Position numbers and translations under genes: made by a program. The notes under the pieces were generated by a model. It ran no database searches. It had not been told where the DNA came from and was given only the letters and a program-made list of their open reading frames with translations. 64,000 bases of DNA from Vigna angularis (taxonomy: Eukaryota > Streptophyta > Magnoliopsida > Fabales > Fabaceae): the NCBI RefSeq assembly GCF_016808095.1, contig NC_068971.1, forward strand, positions 13,900,501 to 13,964,500, read 5' to 3'. Position 1 is the stretch's first letter. Every line of letters starts with the position of its first letter. This document shows positions 11,701-24,800 of the stretch, piece by piece.

Positions 11701-14700
11701 TTGTAAATTTGATGCTTCAGGTAAAACCAACAAGAGGAGGGTCAAGCATTGGTGTTAGAGTTGCTTATGGTGTTAATGATTCCCTTGTAAAAGCCAATGA
11801 AATTATGTTTGAGGTATTTCCAATAAATTTTTCACTTCAATGCAATCCAGATTCCGTTAATAATATATATGACTGAATAAAAATCAATAACTAAGGATGA
11901 ATACATTTTAACAATAGATATGTTAAGGCTCTGTTTGAATAAGCTTAAGTACTTGCATAATAATAATAATGATGATAATAATATTAATAATAATTATAAC
12001 AATAATAATAATAATAATAATAATATTAAGAAGAAGAAGAAATGTAAAATGAATGAAAATGTTTTTTAGATAAAATCAATGTATGCATTTTTCATTTATG
12101 GAGAAGTTAGCTAAAAGAGGTTCTGTAAAAGTTGAAGTGTATAAGTTGATTTTAATATAGATGTTCCTTTTACCTTCTTATTTTCTTTTCCTATAAGTTC
12201 CTATTCAGAAATATATCTGAGTAACAAGCTGTACATCTCTTACAATATATGTTAGACCAAATTACTCTAAAACCTCGAGATTTCACCTAACTTTACTTTT
12301 TTAACATTTACAGCAATCCCCTTGTAAAGTTACATTACATGGTTTAATTTGTTTCTTAAGTGGGTGTTTGTGTAATGTATAGGGGGTTTGTTAGTGGGAC
12401 ATAATCAAGGGGGTTTAATATCAGTGTAAAATAGGGTGAGGGATTAGGAGAAATTTGATGAAACTTCGTTTAGTGTCTGTGAGTTGCTCTATAAGTTAAC
12501 TTTTGGTATTGATAATTGATGTTGAATGTGATAGGGAATTGACAATAAAGTGCTAATAGAAGTATTTCTTGAAGGAGGGAGTGAGTTTACAGCCATTGTC
12601 CTTGATGTAGGATCTGGTTCTGATTGCTTTCCTGTAGTACTACTTCCAACTGAGGTATGTTTTGTCTTTTTTCAGTTGACATTTCTTATTTATTCACTGC
12701 AATTCTGTAATATTCGCACTTGTTTTTGATTATCTTAAATAACACAAGAAAGTATCAGTTCCTTTTATTCAATGGACTAAAACTCTTTGAAAAACTCTAG
12801 AATAGAATGATAGTTTCTTAGGGAATGTGAATTTCACTACTCCCTCCAAAATTGAACCATTCAATTCAAACTGGATTGATCTTACTTCCCTTTGTATATT
12901 GTTCTTTCTAAAAATGATAACGTATACTCTGCTACCACCTTGTTTTTTGCCTAATGAATGTTTGTTTTTCCAGTCAACAATATTTTTTTTTGTATTATTT
13001 AATTTCATGTACCAGCTACATAATTTGGTTTGGAATGGAATGATCATTATTTTTTTAGACTGAATGAAACATGCTGAAGATAATGATTATTCCACTTCTT
13101 TCCTTCTTCATTCCGTTGAATCAAACTGGATCTGACTAAAATTCTCTTTTCAAATGTATAAAATGAAGAAAGTGAAAGGAATTTTCAACTTGAGGATATG
13201 TGATGTATTGTGGGATACAGGTCAATTCAAGACCATAAACTGGACATGACTCGGGACAGAAAATTTAGTGATAATAGTTGGGATTGCTTGTATTTATAAA
13301 TAATCATTCTGTGGCTGCCAATGTCTATGGGAAATTACTCAAGCAGTTTGTACGTGGAAATTGCATTTGCTATTGCCCAATAAATTTTCCACATTCCGTT
13401 GTAACATTTAGATGAACAGGTGGAGCTTCAATTTCGTGGGGCAAATGACGTGAAAGAGAATGATGCAATATTTAATTACCGCAGGAAGTACCTTCCAACC
13501 CAACAGGTCAATAGTTGGGTGAATGTGTTTATATGCACGCAAGATATATGGCACATGCTTTCTGAGCTAAAATATAGTGCACTGACCGTCTTCCTTTTCC
13601 TTCAGTTTATTTATTATTTGGTTTCAGTCAATGCTGGCAAATATTTTCTTAATCAGATGAAACATATTTGCAGGTTGCTTATCACACTCCACCACGGTTT
13701 CCTTTGGATGTAATTGAGAATATTCGCAAAGGAGCATCTCTGTTATTTCAACAGCTTTGCCTGCAAGATTTTGCTCGAATTGATGGATGGTTTTTGCCAA
13801 ATTCAGGTTCCAAGTTATCACCATCTTCAGAAAACGAGTTTGGAAGGACTGAATCAGGTTCCATAGTATTCACTGACATTAACCTGGTGAGATGATTCCC
13901 TTCCTTGGGAATAATATGGTTATCTTTAGCAGTTTCACTACTAATCTTGATTGTTCACTAGTTTTCTAATTGTTAAAATCAACACATGTTTCAGATCAGT
14001 GGTATGGAACAGACCAGTTTTCTATTTCAGCAAGCTTCTAAGGTACTTCTGGATGTATCTGCATCATATTTCTTGTATTCTATATCCACAATTCCCTATA
14101 TTTTCTCAAAGCATCTCTGTCATAATTATGTGTTTGTATTTGGTTTGAATTTTTCTGTGACCAATTTTTTATTATATCTTTTAAATTGACCATTTAATCT
14201 CACTGTGTTGTATGAAGAAAGGCATTAGGGGTTATTGGTCACAGCGAAGTACCTAACAAGTCAGGAAGTTCTGTCAGACTGTCATACAACCAATTATTCT
14301 TTATGATAGGGAATGTTGAACTTTAAATGGGTAATAAGAGAAAAAAAAGGTGAGTGTAGTAAAAATGAATATGTTAAGCCGGATGTGTGATAACAAAAAA
14401 AAATGAGAGAATACAAAATGATTGAATAAGAGGAGATATTCTTATGACACCTCTTAAGGAAAAGAATATAAAAATTTACTTAAGATGGTTTGAATGGGTG
14501 CAAAGAAGGTCACTCGAAATACTAGTGAGAGGTAGATTCTAGGTTTTAGCGCTAAAAATACAGGTAGATGGAGACCAACCAAGAAGAACATTAGAAACAA
14601 TTAGGAAAAAGGTATCTATGGGGAATATCCTTGAGAGTTTGGTTTTTAATTAAGTCCAATTGCATTGCGTGATTCATGTAATTGATCACTTAGTAGGAAG

Positions 14701-15810
14701 GAGGTTGCTGTGGTTGTTTTAATCTTATGTGTTTTAGTGACATGACAAATTGTCTATTTCCTTTTAAGGGGATTATACCGGATCTATCGAATGTTACACG
14801 TATTGAAAGCATGGTGTTAAACACAGCACTCACCAGTTAAATGACTTTCAGATGATAAAGTTAATTATTTTTTGTTTTTCTTATCTATCCAATTCTTATT
14901 GTTCACTACTTGAAAATGTTATATATGTTATTCAGGTTGGGTTTTCTCATACAAACATCCTCAGAAGCATTATTCGTCATGCTTGCTTGAGATTTCCAAA
15001 TCTTGCATCAGTTAATGGTATAATAGGTCAACTTCCAAGCAAGTCAAAGTCCTTACAACTTAACAATTCATTATCTCACCATAAAGGAGCTCGAAAAGTT
15101 TTTGTCATTTTTGGAGGTGACACATCAGAACGACAAGTGTCTCTTATGAGTGGTACAAATGTTTGGCTCAATTTGCTAGCCTTCCATGATGTAAGTGTCC
15201 ATAATCAGGAAGACCTTAAAGTTACTGTACATGCTTTGGTAACCCATCTGCTGAAGTTTAAATGCGGCATCCAATTTAAAATATTTATGTTCTTATTTTT
15301 GACAATTTTTTGAAAGAAACTTATAAGCATTAGTTTGTCATTTTTTCTCTTAGTTTGTTTGAGCTATTGCATATTTACATACATGCAGAATCATCATGCA
15401 ATGTGATGTAACAGATATAACACACTTATCCAGGTTCTCTTCATTCTCTTTAAGTGGAATAGGATTAATTTAGAATATAAGATCAGTTGGAAGTCTCACA
15501 TTAATTAGAGATAAGAATAATTTATACTATATAAATGGGTGCAAATCTTACCTAACAAGCTAATTTTGTGAGGTTTAGTTAGGTTTAAGTCTACTTTTTA
15601 ACACTATATCAAAGCGTTGGAGATGTATACACCTCAAGATCTTTCATGAATATGACATTTTACTTTATTGTTTAACTGATTTTGTGAGATTGAGTTAGAC
15701 TTAAGTCCACTTTTTAACATTGTATCAAAGCGTTGAAGATGTATACACCTCAAGATCTTTCATGAATGTGACATTTTACTTTATTGTTTAGCTGATAATA
15801 TTTCATTTTC

Positions 15811-15849
<39 letters not shown>

Positions 15850-18800
15850 TCTTATGGCATTCTGTAAAACTTATGGGATTTTCTATAAAAAAACTAAAAT
15901 AATTGGTCTTGCAGCTTGAGGTCACTCCATGTTTGCTTTCCCCAACAAGTGAGTTTTCAACTAGTGTTGGTGTGGGAAAGAAGGATGATGACGTAATGAA
16001 TAGAACAGTTTGGTCATTACCGTAAGTACTATTCCTTTTCTCTACCTCAAGAGTTTCCTTGATTTTTGAATATTCATACGAAAACAACTTTATTTTACTG
16101 TTAGAAGCATACGAACCTATTCCTAGGGTTCCCCTATTAGTTTATGCTTTCAGGAGAGTTGGTATTAGAAAACTGCTTATTGTAGTCATCCTAATCTGCC
16201 TTAGTTTCCACCTTCTTGGGATTTGCCTTAAGTGTGACCACAAAGGTGGTGGTTTAGTCCCACTTCAACTAGGGAGATGACTTGAATAGAGCTTTTAAGT
16301 AAGTTTTATAAAGAGGAGTTAGATTTTAAGGCCAAATTCTAAAGTTGGACACTAGCATGATATCAAAGACCCATTGGCCAAATTGTGAAATTTGATCTTT
16401 TCCATCTCCAGTGTTCACAATTAAATTAAATATTACCACTTTGAAATGTGGAATTTGACTCTTGAAGCCCAAGGAAATATCGAACAAGGACGTGTGCCAC
16501 AAATAAAAAACCACTGTTGGACCTCCATCTAACAGATTACCTTTTCAGAGGAGTTGGTTCTACACAGGATGTTATATTCTGCTTGCAATCTTCTATCCGG
16601 AACTGATTTTCTTTCATGGTTTCTCTTAGAATATATTATACTCCATAAAGTAAAATTATATTCTTCTTATTAAGGTTATAAAATCAGCAATTGCAATCTA
16701 GAAATGTATCAAATAACTGGTACGTTCCAGATCCAACAATCTGTGTAAAGTACCTTGACATATGCACTTCAATGATCAGTAACATTTGTTTTGATGGTGA
16801 TTTATGCATGTGACATCTTCATAATGTAGTTAGAAAGAAATAATTTTATAATTATCTGTGTACAGTTATTCTGTTGTGCTACGACATACTACTGAGGAGG
16901 TACTGGATGCTTGCATGGAAGCAATTGAGCCAGAACGAGCTGCCATAACATCTAACCTACGAAAGAAAGTAATGGATGAGCTTATGCTGGGTTTGAAAGA
17001 CCAAAATTGGTTTACAGGGTTTGATATTTCTGATGAACTTCCAGTGAAATTTTCTTTAAGGAAGTGGATCAAGCTAGCCAAGGAAGTCCAGGCAACAGTT
17101 TTTATTGCAGGTGAGCAAAAAGTGTTTTCTAGTTGTTAAATTTTAACTTCAATTTGTTGTTAGTAATGGTACTCTCTCACTTTCACTCACAAAAGCAATA
17201 TTAATATGAATTATGAAAAATGGAACACTAAATGAATGTAATTGTACCCCTGCCTATGCTTTGCATCTAGGCACTCCTAGGTCACAAGGAACGTTCCTTT
17301 GTTCACAGAAATAAATACTCCGTACTCTCTCTCTAACTGAATTCCCACTTACCTCACCTCTCTTTCTTACATGTCTAACTAACCACATCTTCAAGCACAT
17401 GCTTCTCTCCCCCCCCCTAAATTTGTACCTAGGCCCATTATCTATTTTTTCTGCCATTGATCTGCTTGCCTATGTCAGTTTCTAACAATACATGATAAAA
17501 TAATTTCATATTCACTATTTATATATCATTGAAGATGAATAGCTAGCTCTTAGTATCAACATGGAGTGTGCTTCATGCATCATCTTGACAAATGTTAGGT
17601 TCCTGGGTTTGAAACCTAACTAAGAATACTGACTGTAGGTAGAAACTGTAATGAAAGAATAGGTTTTTCTATTATTCACCATGAAAGAACTCTCTTTCAA
17701 AGAATGGGTTGGGAGCATAACCTTCCTGGTTAGGAGCATAACCTCCCTCTACATGCTAAAATCCTGTCTTTACAACAAATTCACTCAATGCCCTCTACAG
17801 AGTTACAAGAGCTCTATTTATAGCAGCTCTGACCCGCTCCCCTTTTTCCAACTGACACCCCCACACCCTTAACTCCTAAATCCAATCTATCCTATCATCC
17901 TAGATCCTAAGATTACACCCCGTTGCAGAACAATCTTGTCCTCAAGGTTGGAATCGTGAGGTTTGATCTCCTTGCTCATCTTCATCATCGTGTACTCATA
18001 TGAATGGAACCCTCTGGCAACTGCCCTCCAATTCAGGTCTGAAGGTTTGGGTGGTGGAAATTCTTCCTCCAATGACTTCCATTCTTTTTGGATTTTATTA
18101 GCTTCCAGCATTCTGGTCACCTCTTTTCCATAATTATAAGCCTTGAGGAAATGGTCTTCGATGTCTTTCAAAGCTTCAAAAAGTTCTCTCCCCTCTGCAG
18201 GTGCTTCACGAATGGCAAGGCCCTTCTTTTGTTCGCTGGTCCACCTCTTCACAAAATCCATCCTTCTCTCCCGGGCATTGATTCTTCCATCAACCTTTCC
18301 CTCCTCAGCCTTCATTCTAATTGTAAGCCCGTTCGGCCAATTACTGAGAGACTGTTTGGACTGTAAGATTGTTCGGCCTTTGAATGTAACTGTAAGACCG
18401 TTCAGTTCCTCCCGTCCTTTCACGTTCAGATTCAGCGGTTCTCTCCCGTTCGGGTCCATCAGTCCTTTTCCATGCGAATCTGGTAGATTCCGGTTGTTCA
18501 GTACTGACCCCACACTCTCGACGGCTCCCGATCTGTCTGGGTGATTGGCCTCGGACAGTGTCACCTCTCCGCTCGGTCGTCCCCAAGACGACTGGTCTTC
18601 AATCCCGCTCTCGTTCCCTACCTTTTCGCCTACCTGGAAACATTCTTTGCAATCCGCATCGCCACCGTCCCCGTCTGTTTCGATGCCGCCAAACGCTCAA
18701 CAAGGGTTCCAAACCTTATCACCAGGGCTTCCTTCAAACCATCCCATGAACGATTCTTGGCTTTCTCCTTCCAGGCTCTGATCCAGTAGCCCGCGCTGCC

Positions 18801-21800
18801 CTCCATGCTTATGTATGCGAGCCGCACTTTCTCCTCCTCCGCTACTCCTTGAAGCTCAAAAAACCTCTCCGCCCTATTGATCCAGTTTAGCGGGTCCAGC
18901 CCTTCGAAAGTGGGTAATTCACCCCTCTTCCGCCATTGATTCTGCCCTTCCAGATGTTCGCCACCCACTCTCCCTCCAATATCCTTCTCGCGCCGTCGTT
19001 GGTTTCCGTTTGCGGAAGCCTGACTTCCATCTGATTGTCCTTCGTTGGTGTGAGCCCGCGCCCCCATCATCCTCATTATTTCTTGCAAGTCCCAGCACAC
19101 TCCGACTGATTCCGCCTTCATCCCTTCCATCGTAATCTTCAGAGCCTCCAATCGTCCCTTCGTGCTTCCCTCCATCTTCGATTTGCCCCCAATTTGGATC
19201 CGGCAGTTTCTTGATTACTTCTTGATCCGTTCTTGACCCCTTCTTGATCCGGCACCCCTCTCCTAAGGATATTCGGCAGCTTCTCGAAACGGCAGGTCGG
19301 ACCAATTTGTTAGGTTCCTGGGATTAAAACCTAACTAAGAATATTGACTGTAGGTAGAAACTATAATGAAAGGATGGGTTTTTCTATTATTCACCATGAA
19401 AGAACTCTCTTTACAAAGAATGGGTTGGGAGCATAATCTCCTTGGTTAGGAGCATAACCTCCGTGGTTAGGAGCATAACCTCCCTCTACAGGCTAAAATC
19501 CTATCTTTACAACAAATTCACTCAATACCCTCTACAGAGTTACAAGAGCTCTATTTATAGTAGCTCTGACCCGTTCCCCTTTTTACAACTGACACCCCCA
19601 CACCCTTAACTCCTAAATCCAATCTATCCTATCATCCTAGATCCTAACAACAAACATCATTTTGATCTAACACTTCAAGATAATCAAAAGTTACATTTCT
19701 TGAGGTAGAATCACAAAAAGGTTATAGAGGAAAAAAATTTTAGGTATGACTACAATAAAGCCAATAATATGGTAACATGTTCTAAAGTGGATTACAAGTC
19801 CCTCGTTATTTGTCTAAGTGTATGGTTGGATTAACAAGAGGCAAATTTTTATGGTTAATTCAAGGGAGGGATTTCAAGTAGACAATATGTTTGGTTGAGA
19901 TGGGGAAGAGATTTTAAAAATTAATTTGCTTTCATACCTTATTGTTGGATTCACACAACAACAAAAGTGAAAGAAAGAAACTATATTATAGTAGAAGGTT
20001 CTACACACAAAAAACGTACTACAAAGAGTATAACATGCTTCTATATATAGAACAAGGATAACAAAAAACCATTAAGACAAACATTGTTTATATAAGATTA
20101 CAAAGAGTAGGGTCTAGTTAATCTTAACACTACTAGAAACACTCCAGTAGATGATTTCTTGTTTTCTTCGTAAGGCATCATGATTCAGAGAAAGTACATC
20201 ACAATTATCCACCTTTACTTCAAATCATGGAAGAGTTCTCGCATCACCTTTACTTTATACAATGTTTTATTCCCTGTTTTGTATAGTGCATGGAGGTATT
20301 GGAGAAGATGGTACACTTCAATCTTTGCTGGATGCTGAAGGAGTGCCCTATTCAGGTTTGTTTATAGCGTGCACCTAATATGTGAGACTATTTGGTATAA
20401 TGGTATCCACTAATCATGTTTATTTATTCTTTTAATTTTTATTTTCGTCTGTTCTCTGTTATCTTTTGTTAAAGGTCCTGGTGCAATGGCATCCAACATT
20501 TGTATGGACAAAGTTGCAACTTCTGTGGCTTTAAAACATGTACGTGCCCCTAATTTGAATATTTTTTCAGCGAAAGATAAAGAACACTCCTCTTACATTA
20601 CTTTTCTCAATTTGTATTAAGGATATGCCTCTATCTATTTTTAGAGTTTATTACTATAATTTAGAATTTCTTCCATTATGAATGTTAGTGTAGGGGTTAT
20701 GGGCTGTTACATATTTATGGACAATTATGCCAAATTTAAAATTAATAGGTATAATTATTATCAATTTTAAGTAGAGCTGTCAAAATGAATTACAACCCGC
20801 GAGCCAACCCCGTCCACGAGTTTGAGTCGGGTTGGGTTAGAAAAAATTGTATTTTTTTTATGCGGGTCAAATTTCAACCCGACTCGTTTAAACCCGGCTC
20901 ATGCGGGTTGAACTCGTGGTGGGCCGGGTTGGCCCACCAACCCACCTATCTAATTTTTTATTTTATTAAAATTTAATTTTAATTTTATAAAAAAATATTT
21001 ACTATTTTGTTTTTGCTTGAAAAAATTATTTAAGTTCCTTATTTTCAAAATTAATTAAACACCCATGTTGGGAGTGAAATTTGTTTAGATTTGTATTATA
21101 GAAAGTTTGTAATTTTTTTTTATTTAAAAAAAATTGTAATTAAGTGAGCCAGTGAGCCAACCTGTTTACCCACCAACCCGTGGTGAGTCGAGCCGGGTTC
21201 GAATTTTTCTGGCTTACTAATAAATGAGCAGGGTTGGGTTGGCTCACTAAGTGACCAACCAGTGGTGGGCCGGGTCGGGTCGGGCCGGGTGACCCGTTTT
21301 GATAACTTTTATTGTAAGATACAATCCCTTTTATCTTTAAGAAAAATCATTGAAATTTAAGCCTAGTTTTTTCAACAATTTGACATGTTTCTCTGATTTT
21401 GCATTCTGATATCCTAATCTTAAAAGCTTGCAAATTCTGGAGTTCTTACCATAAACAAGGATGTCAGGCAAAAAGCCGATCTCTATAATAAGTCTATAAA
21501 TGATACATGGCATGACCTTACCTCGAAGCTGCAGTGCCAAACATTATGTGTCAAACCAGCAAAAGATGGATGCTCAACTGGGGTTGCTAGACTGTGGTAG
21601 ATTTATTACTTTTTTAGAATCTCGTGAATGATACCAATGATTAAAGGTTGTCATTGGGTTTAATGAATTATGTTTTACATCTAGCTAATTCTATTTTCAT
21701 ACAGCTGTTCCCAGGACCTTGCAATATATGTCAAAGCTCTGGAGGACTGTCTACTAAGAATTCCTCCAAATAGCTTATCAAAGGTATGCATAAGTAATAA

Positions 21801-24800
21801 AATCATGTCACGATCTCACTTGTTGAGGAATGTTGAGTGATCATTAGTAGTGTAGCTCTGATTCTGTATATGAGAGAGACAGGGAAAAAAAAGCATTTGC
21901 TGAAAAAATGGTACCAATGTGTAATGGTATCGCAGTAATATGTATTTATAATATTGCTGTATCTATTCGTAGTGTAACATACCAGTACCATCACTGCATT
22001 AGATTAACTCTTCACCTTTTTTATTAAATGTGCAGGCACATGGTATGATTGAGATGCCAAACCCTCCTCCGGAGCACTTAATCTTTGAACCTTTCATACA
22101 GACAGATGAAATACTCGTGACAACCAAATTTGAGAATGCCACTGGTAGTGGCCTTACGTGGAAAGGGAACAGCAGATGGGTGGAAATAACAGTTGGCGTC
22201 ATAGGAAAACGTGGATCAATGCACTCACTAAGTCCTAGTGTAACTGTCAAAGAATCTGGTGATATTTTGTCACTAGAGGAGAAGTTCCAAGGTTGGTCTC
22301 CATCATAGAATGATCTAGAATTTAAAATTAATTATTTTTATAGAAGGATAATTACAAAACTTAGAAACTATAGTATAAAGATAGAAATTAGTGGCCTTTA
22401 CTCCAACAGAACACTGGAGTTGTGAAGTTTAAGATTTCTATGAAGAAAACCCTACACTTAAGTTTCCAGGATCAAAGGCTTTTCAGTTAAGATATTTCAA
22501 GTTAAAGAAGATCAAATATCTGAGTTAGAAATTTTTTAGGTGAAAATTGGGGATTGTGTGCTTCATTCTACTTAATGTAAAAAATAGTCACTTATTTTAC
22601 TAGCTATCCGTGAAAGATTTTAAAATTGTAGTGATAATGTATTAAAAATAATTTCTTACTGTGCATACACCAAATCATTCCTCAAGTAGCATGCTTTATG
22701 TTTCTTGGATCCATCTTTGAAATTGATGGGAACCCTCATGATTTTCAAGCTGGGAAAATGTAATGGAAAAATGCTTCGAGCATAATTAATGATAGTTCTC
22801 ATCAAAATAAAAAGAAAATTGATCTTAATTGGCCGTGCTGAAAAGATTTTTAATTCTAAATGCACAATAAGCTAGTCCAAGCTAAGCACAGAGGTTAGGA
22901 GGATGCTACTATTGATTAGTAGACAAAAGAAAAAAGGAATAAATGTATGAGGAAGTTATAACTGCCTTGAGGATGGGGGCTATGTGTGAATGCCTCTTAT
23001 CTATTTTATTTCTAGTACTTTTTCCTACCTTGTCAAATGCAGTTGTTCACCATAGTTCATTTTTTCATATACTTGTATATTGGCAGGTGGGACTGGCATC
23101 AATCTGACTCCGCCTCCCTTGTCAATTATGAGGTATTCTAAATAAATTCCACAACCCAATGGCAGAACCTTCTTTGTGCCTCATAATCTCGTGTCTTTTA
23201 CTGAGCTTTATCGCTTCATTCTTAAGAGCATTTGAAATTTGGAATCCAAGATTTGACAAGGGCATAGCCTGTTCTGTTGTGGTGATAAGAATGTCATTAA
23301 GGCTTGATTTGATTCTATTGACAGTTTGCTAATGACTAAGTTCTTTGCAACTTATATTACATGGTTGACACTTTCTACCCTAGCATTAATTATTGTTCCT
23401 TAATTTCCTTTTATATATTGATCGGTTGAAGTTAGAAAGATGCGTCCTCTTCACTATGGGTTGAATTAGATTGTTTGGTAATGTAAATCTATCCTCCTTT
23501 GCAACTAAGGTTGATGCTTTCTGATGTCTATGATTGACATATTTTCAATGTACAGTCTCAATTTTTTTTATAATGCAGTGCAGATTTCCTAATTTGTATT
23601 TAGGTAGACCCGTCTCCATCATGTATTATTATGTAGAGAAAGGTTAACAAGTCATTGTTTCTTCACTTTGCAATGTTGTGCTGATGTACCTATTTCCTAT
23701 TGTATTCCTTGTGGGTTTCTTTTAATTGATTTTGAATGTTAATTGTCTTTTTCTTCTCTGTATAGTGAGAATGCTTTGAAGAGGTGTAAACAGCATATTG
23801 AACTCATTGCAAATACTCTACAATTGGAAGGATTTTCACGAATAGATGCATTTGTAAATGCTGACAGTGGAGAGGTTGTTGAATTCTAACCCCTCTATTG
23901 TCATTCTCTTATGTTTTGTTTCATACCCGTCTATTTTCTATCTTCATAAACAAGCATCACCTTGTACAATACCTGCATTAAGTACCTCAATGTATTTCAA
24001 GGTTTTTAGAATGCTTAAAAGAGCTGAGTGTGAGTGTATATATGTATGTATGTATATATTGTAAAGTATCCATTCTTGGATTTAGGGGATGGCATCATTA
24101 ATATTCCTATGATAAACTTTATTTTTTAAACTCTCCCCTATTTTCAGCTCAAATATACTGATCAGTTAGTATGCTGACAATACATCCTTGTTTAAGAGCA
24201 TAGCGTCTATTGAGAGAGTCTATGCTTAATAGATTATCATCATCCATTCACTGAAATCAAAGAAATCACTTAGTATTTAGTCTTCTCATGCAGGAATTGT
24301 GTTTCAATGACTTGTCGTCATCTTATTCCTGGATAACTTTCAATTTTGTAGGTTTTGATTATAGAGGTAAATACTGTGCCTGGAATGACACCTTCTACTG
24401 TTCTGATTCATCAGGTAAATTCTTGCTTAGATAATTTATTTTCTTTCATAATCTTTTCTGTGTATTTTCCTCTCTATCTAGGAACTCCCCAAGTATATGC
24501 TTTCACCACGTAGAGGTTCCATTAGGGTATAATTTATTCTACGCTGCATTTAAAAGCAGTTGGCATATCACAAGGGCTAAATGACATGAACTTGAAGCAG
24601 ATAAAAACGAAAGCTTACTTTTTAAGTGTAGGGAGCAAACGGAAGCTTTCTACCCAATAGATAAATAAAAATAAGACTAAAATAAGGTTATATTAAAAAA
24701 TTAAAACACCTTTATTCATGTAAAAAGACACAGCATCAACCAGAACAAACGCCTACATTACAGTTTTATGATTCTGAGTATCATTTTTTACATATCTCAG

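Noticed and set aside
15809..16087. Minus-strand ORF ending in Tyr-Ile repeats
   Set aside because: It overlaps exon 14 on the opposite strand and is partly made of the (AT)n tract.
19943..20129. Possible solo copia LTR (tgttggattcac ... cttaaca) in intron 15
   Set aside because: The ends have TG...CA form but the flanks (cttat / ctact) are not a clean TSD and no second copy was seen.
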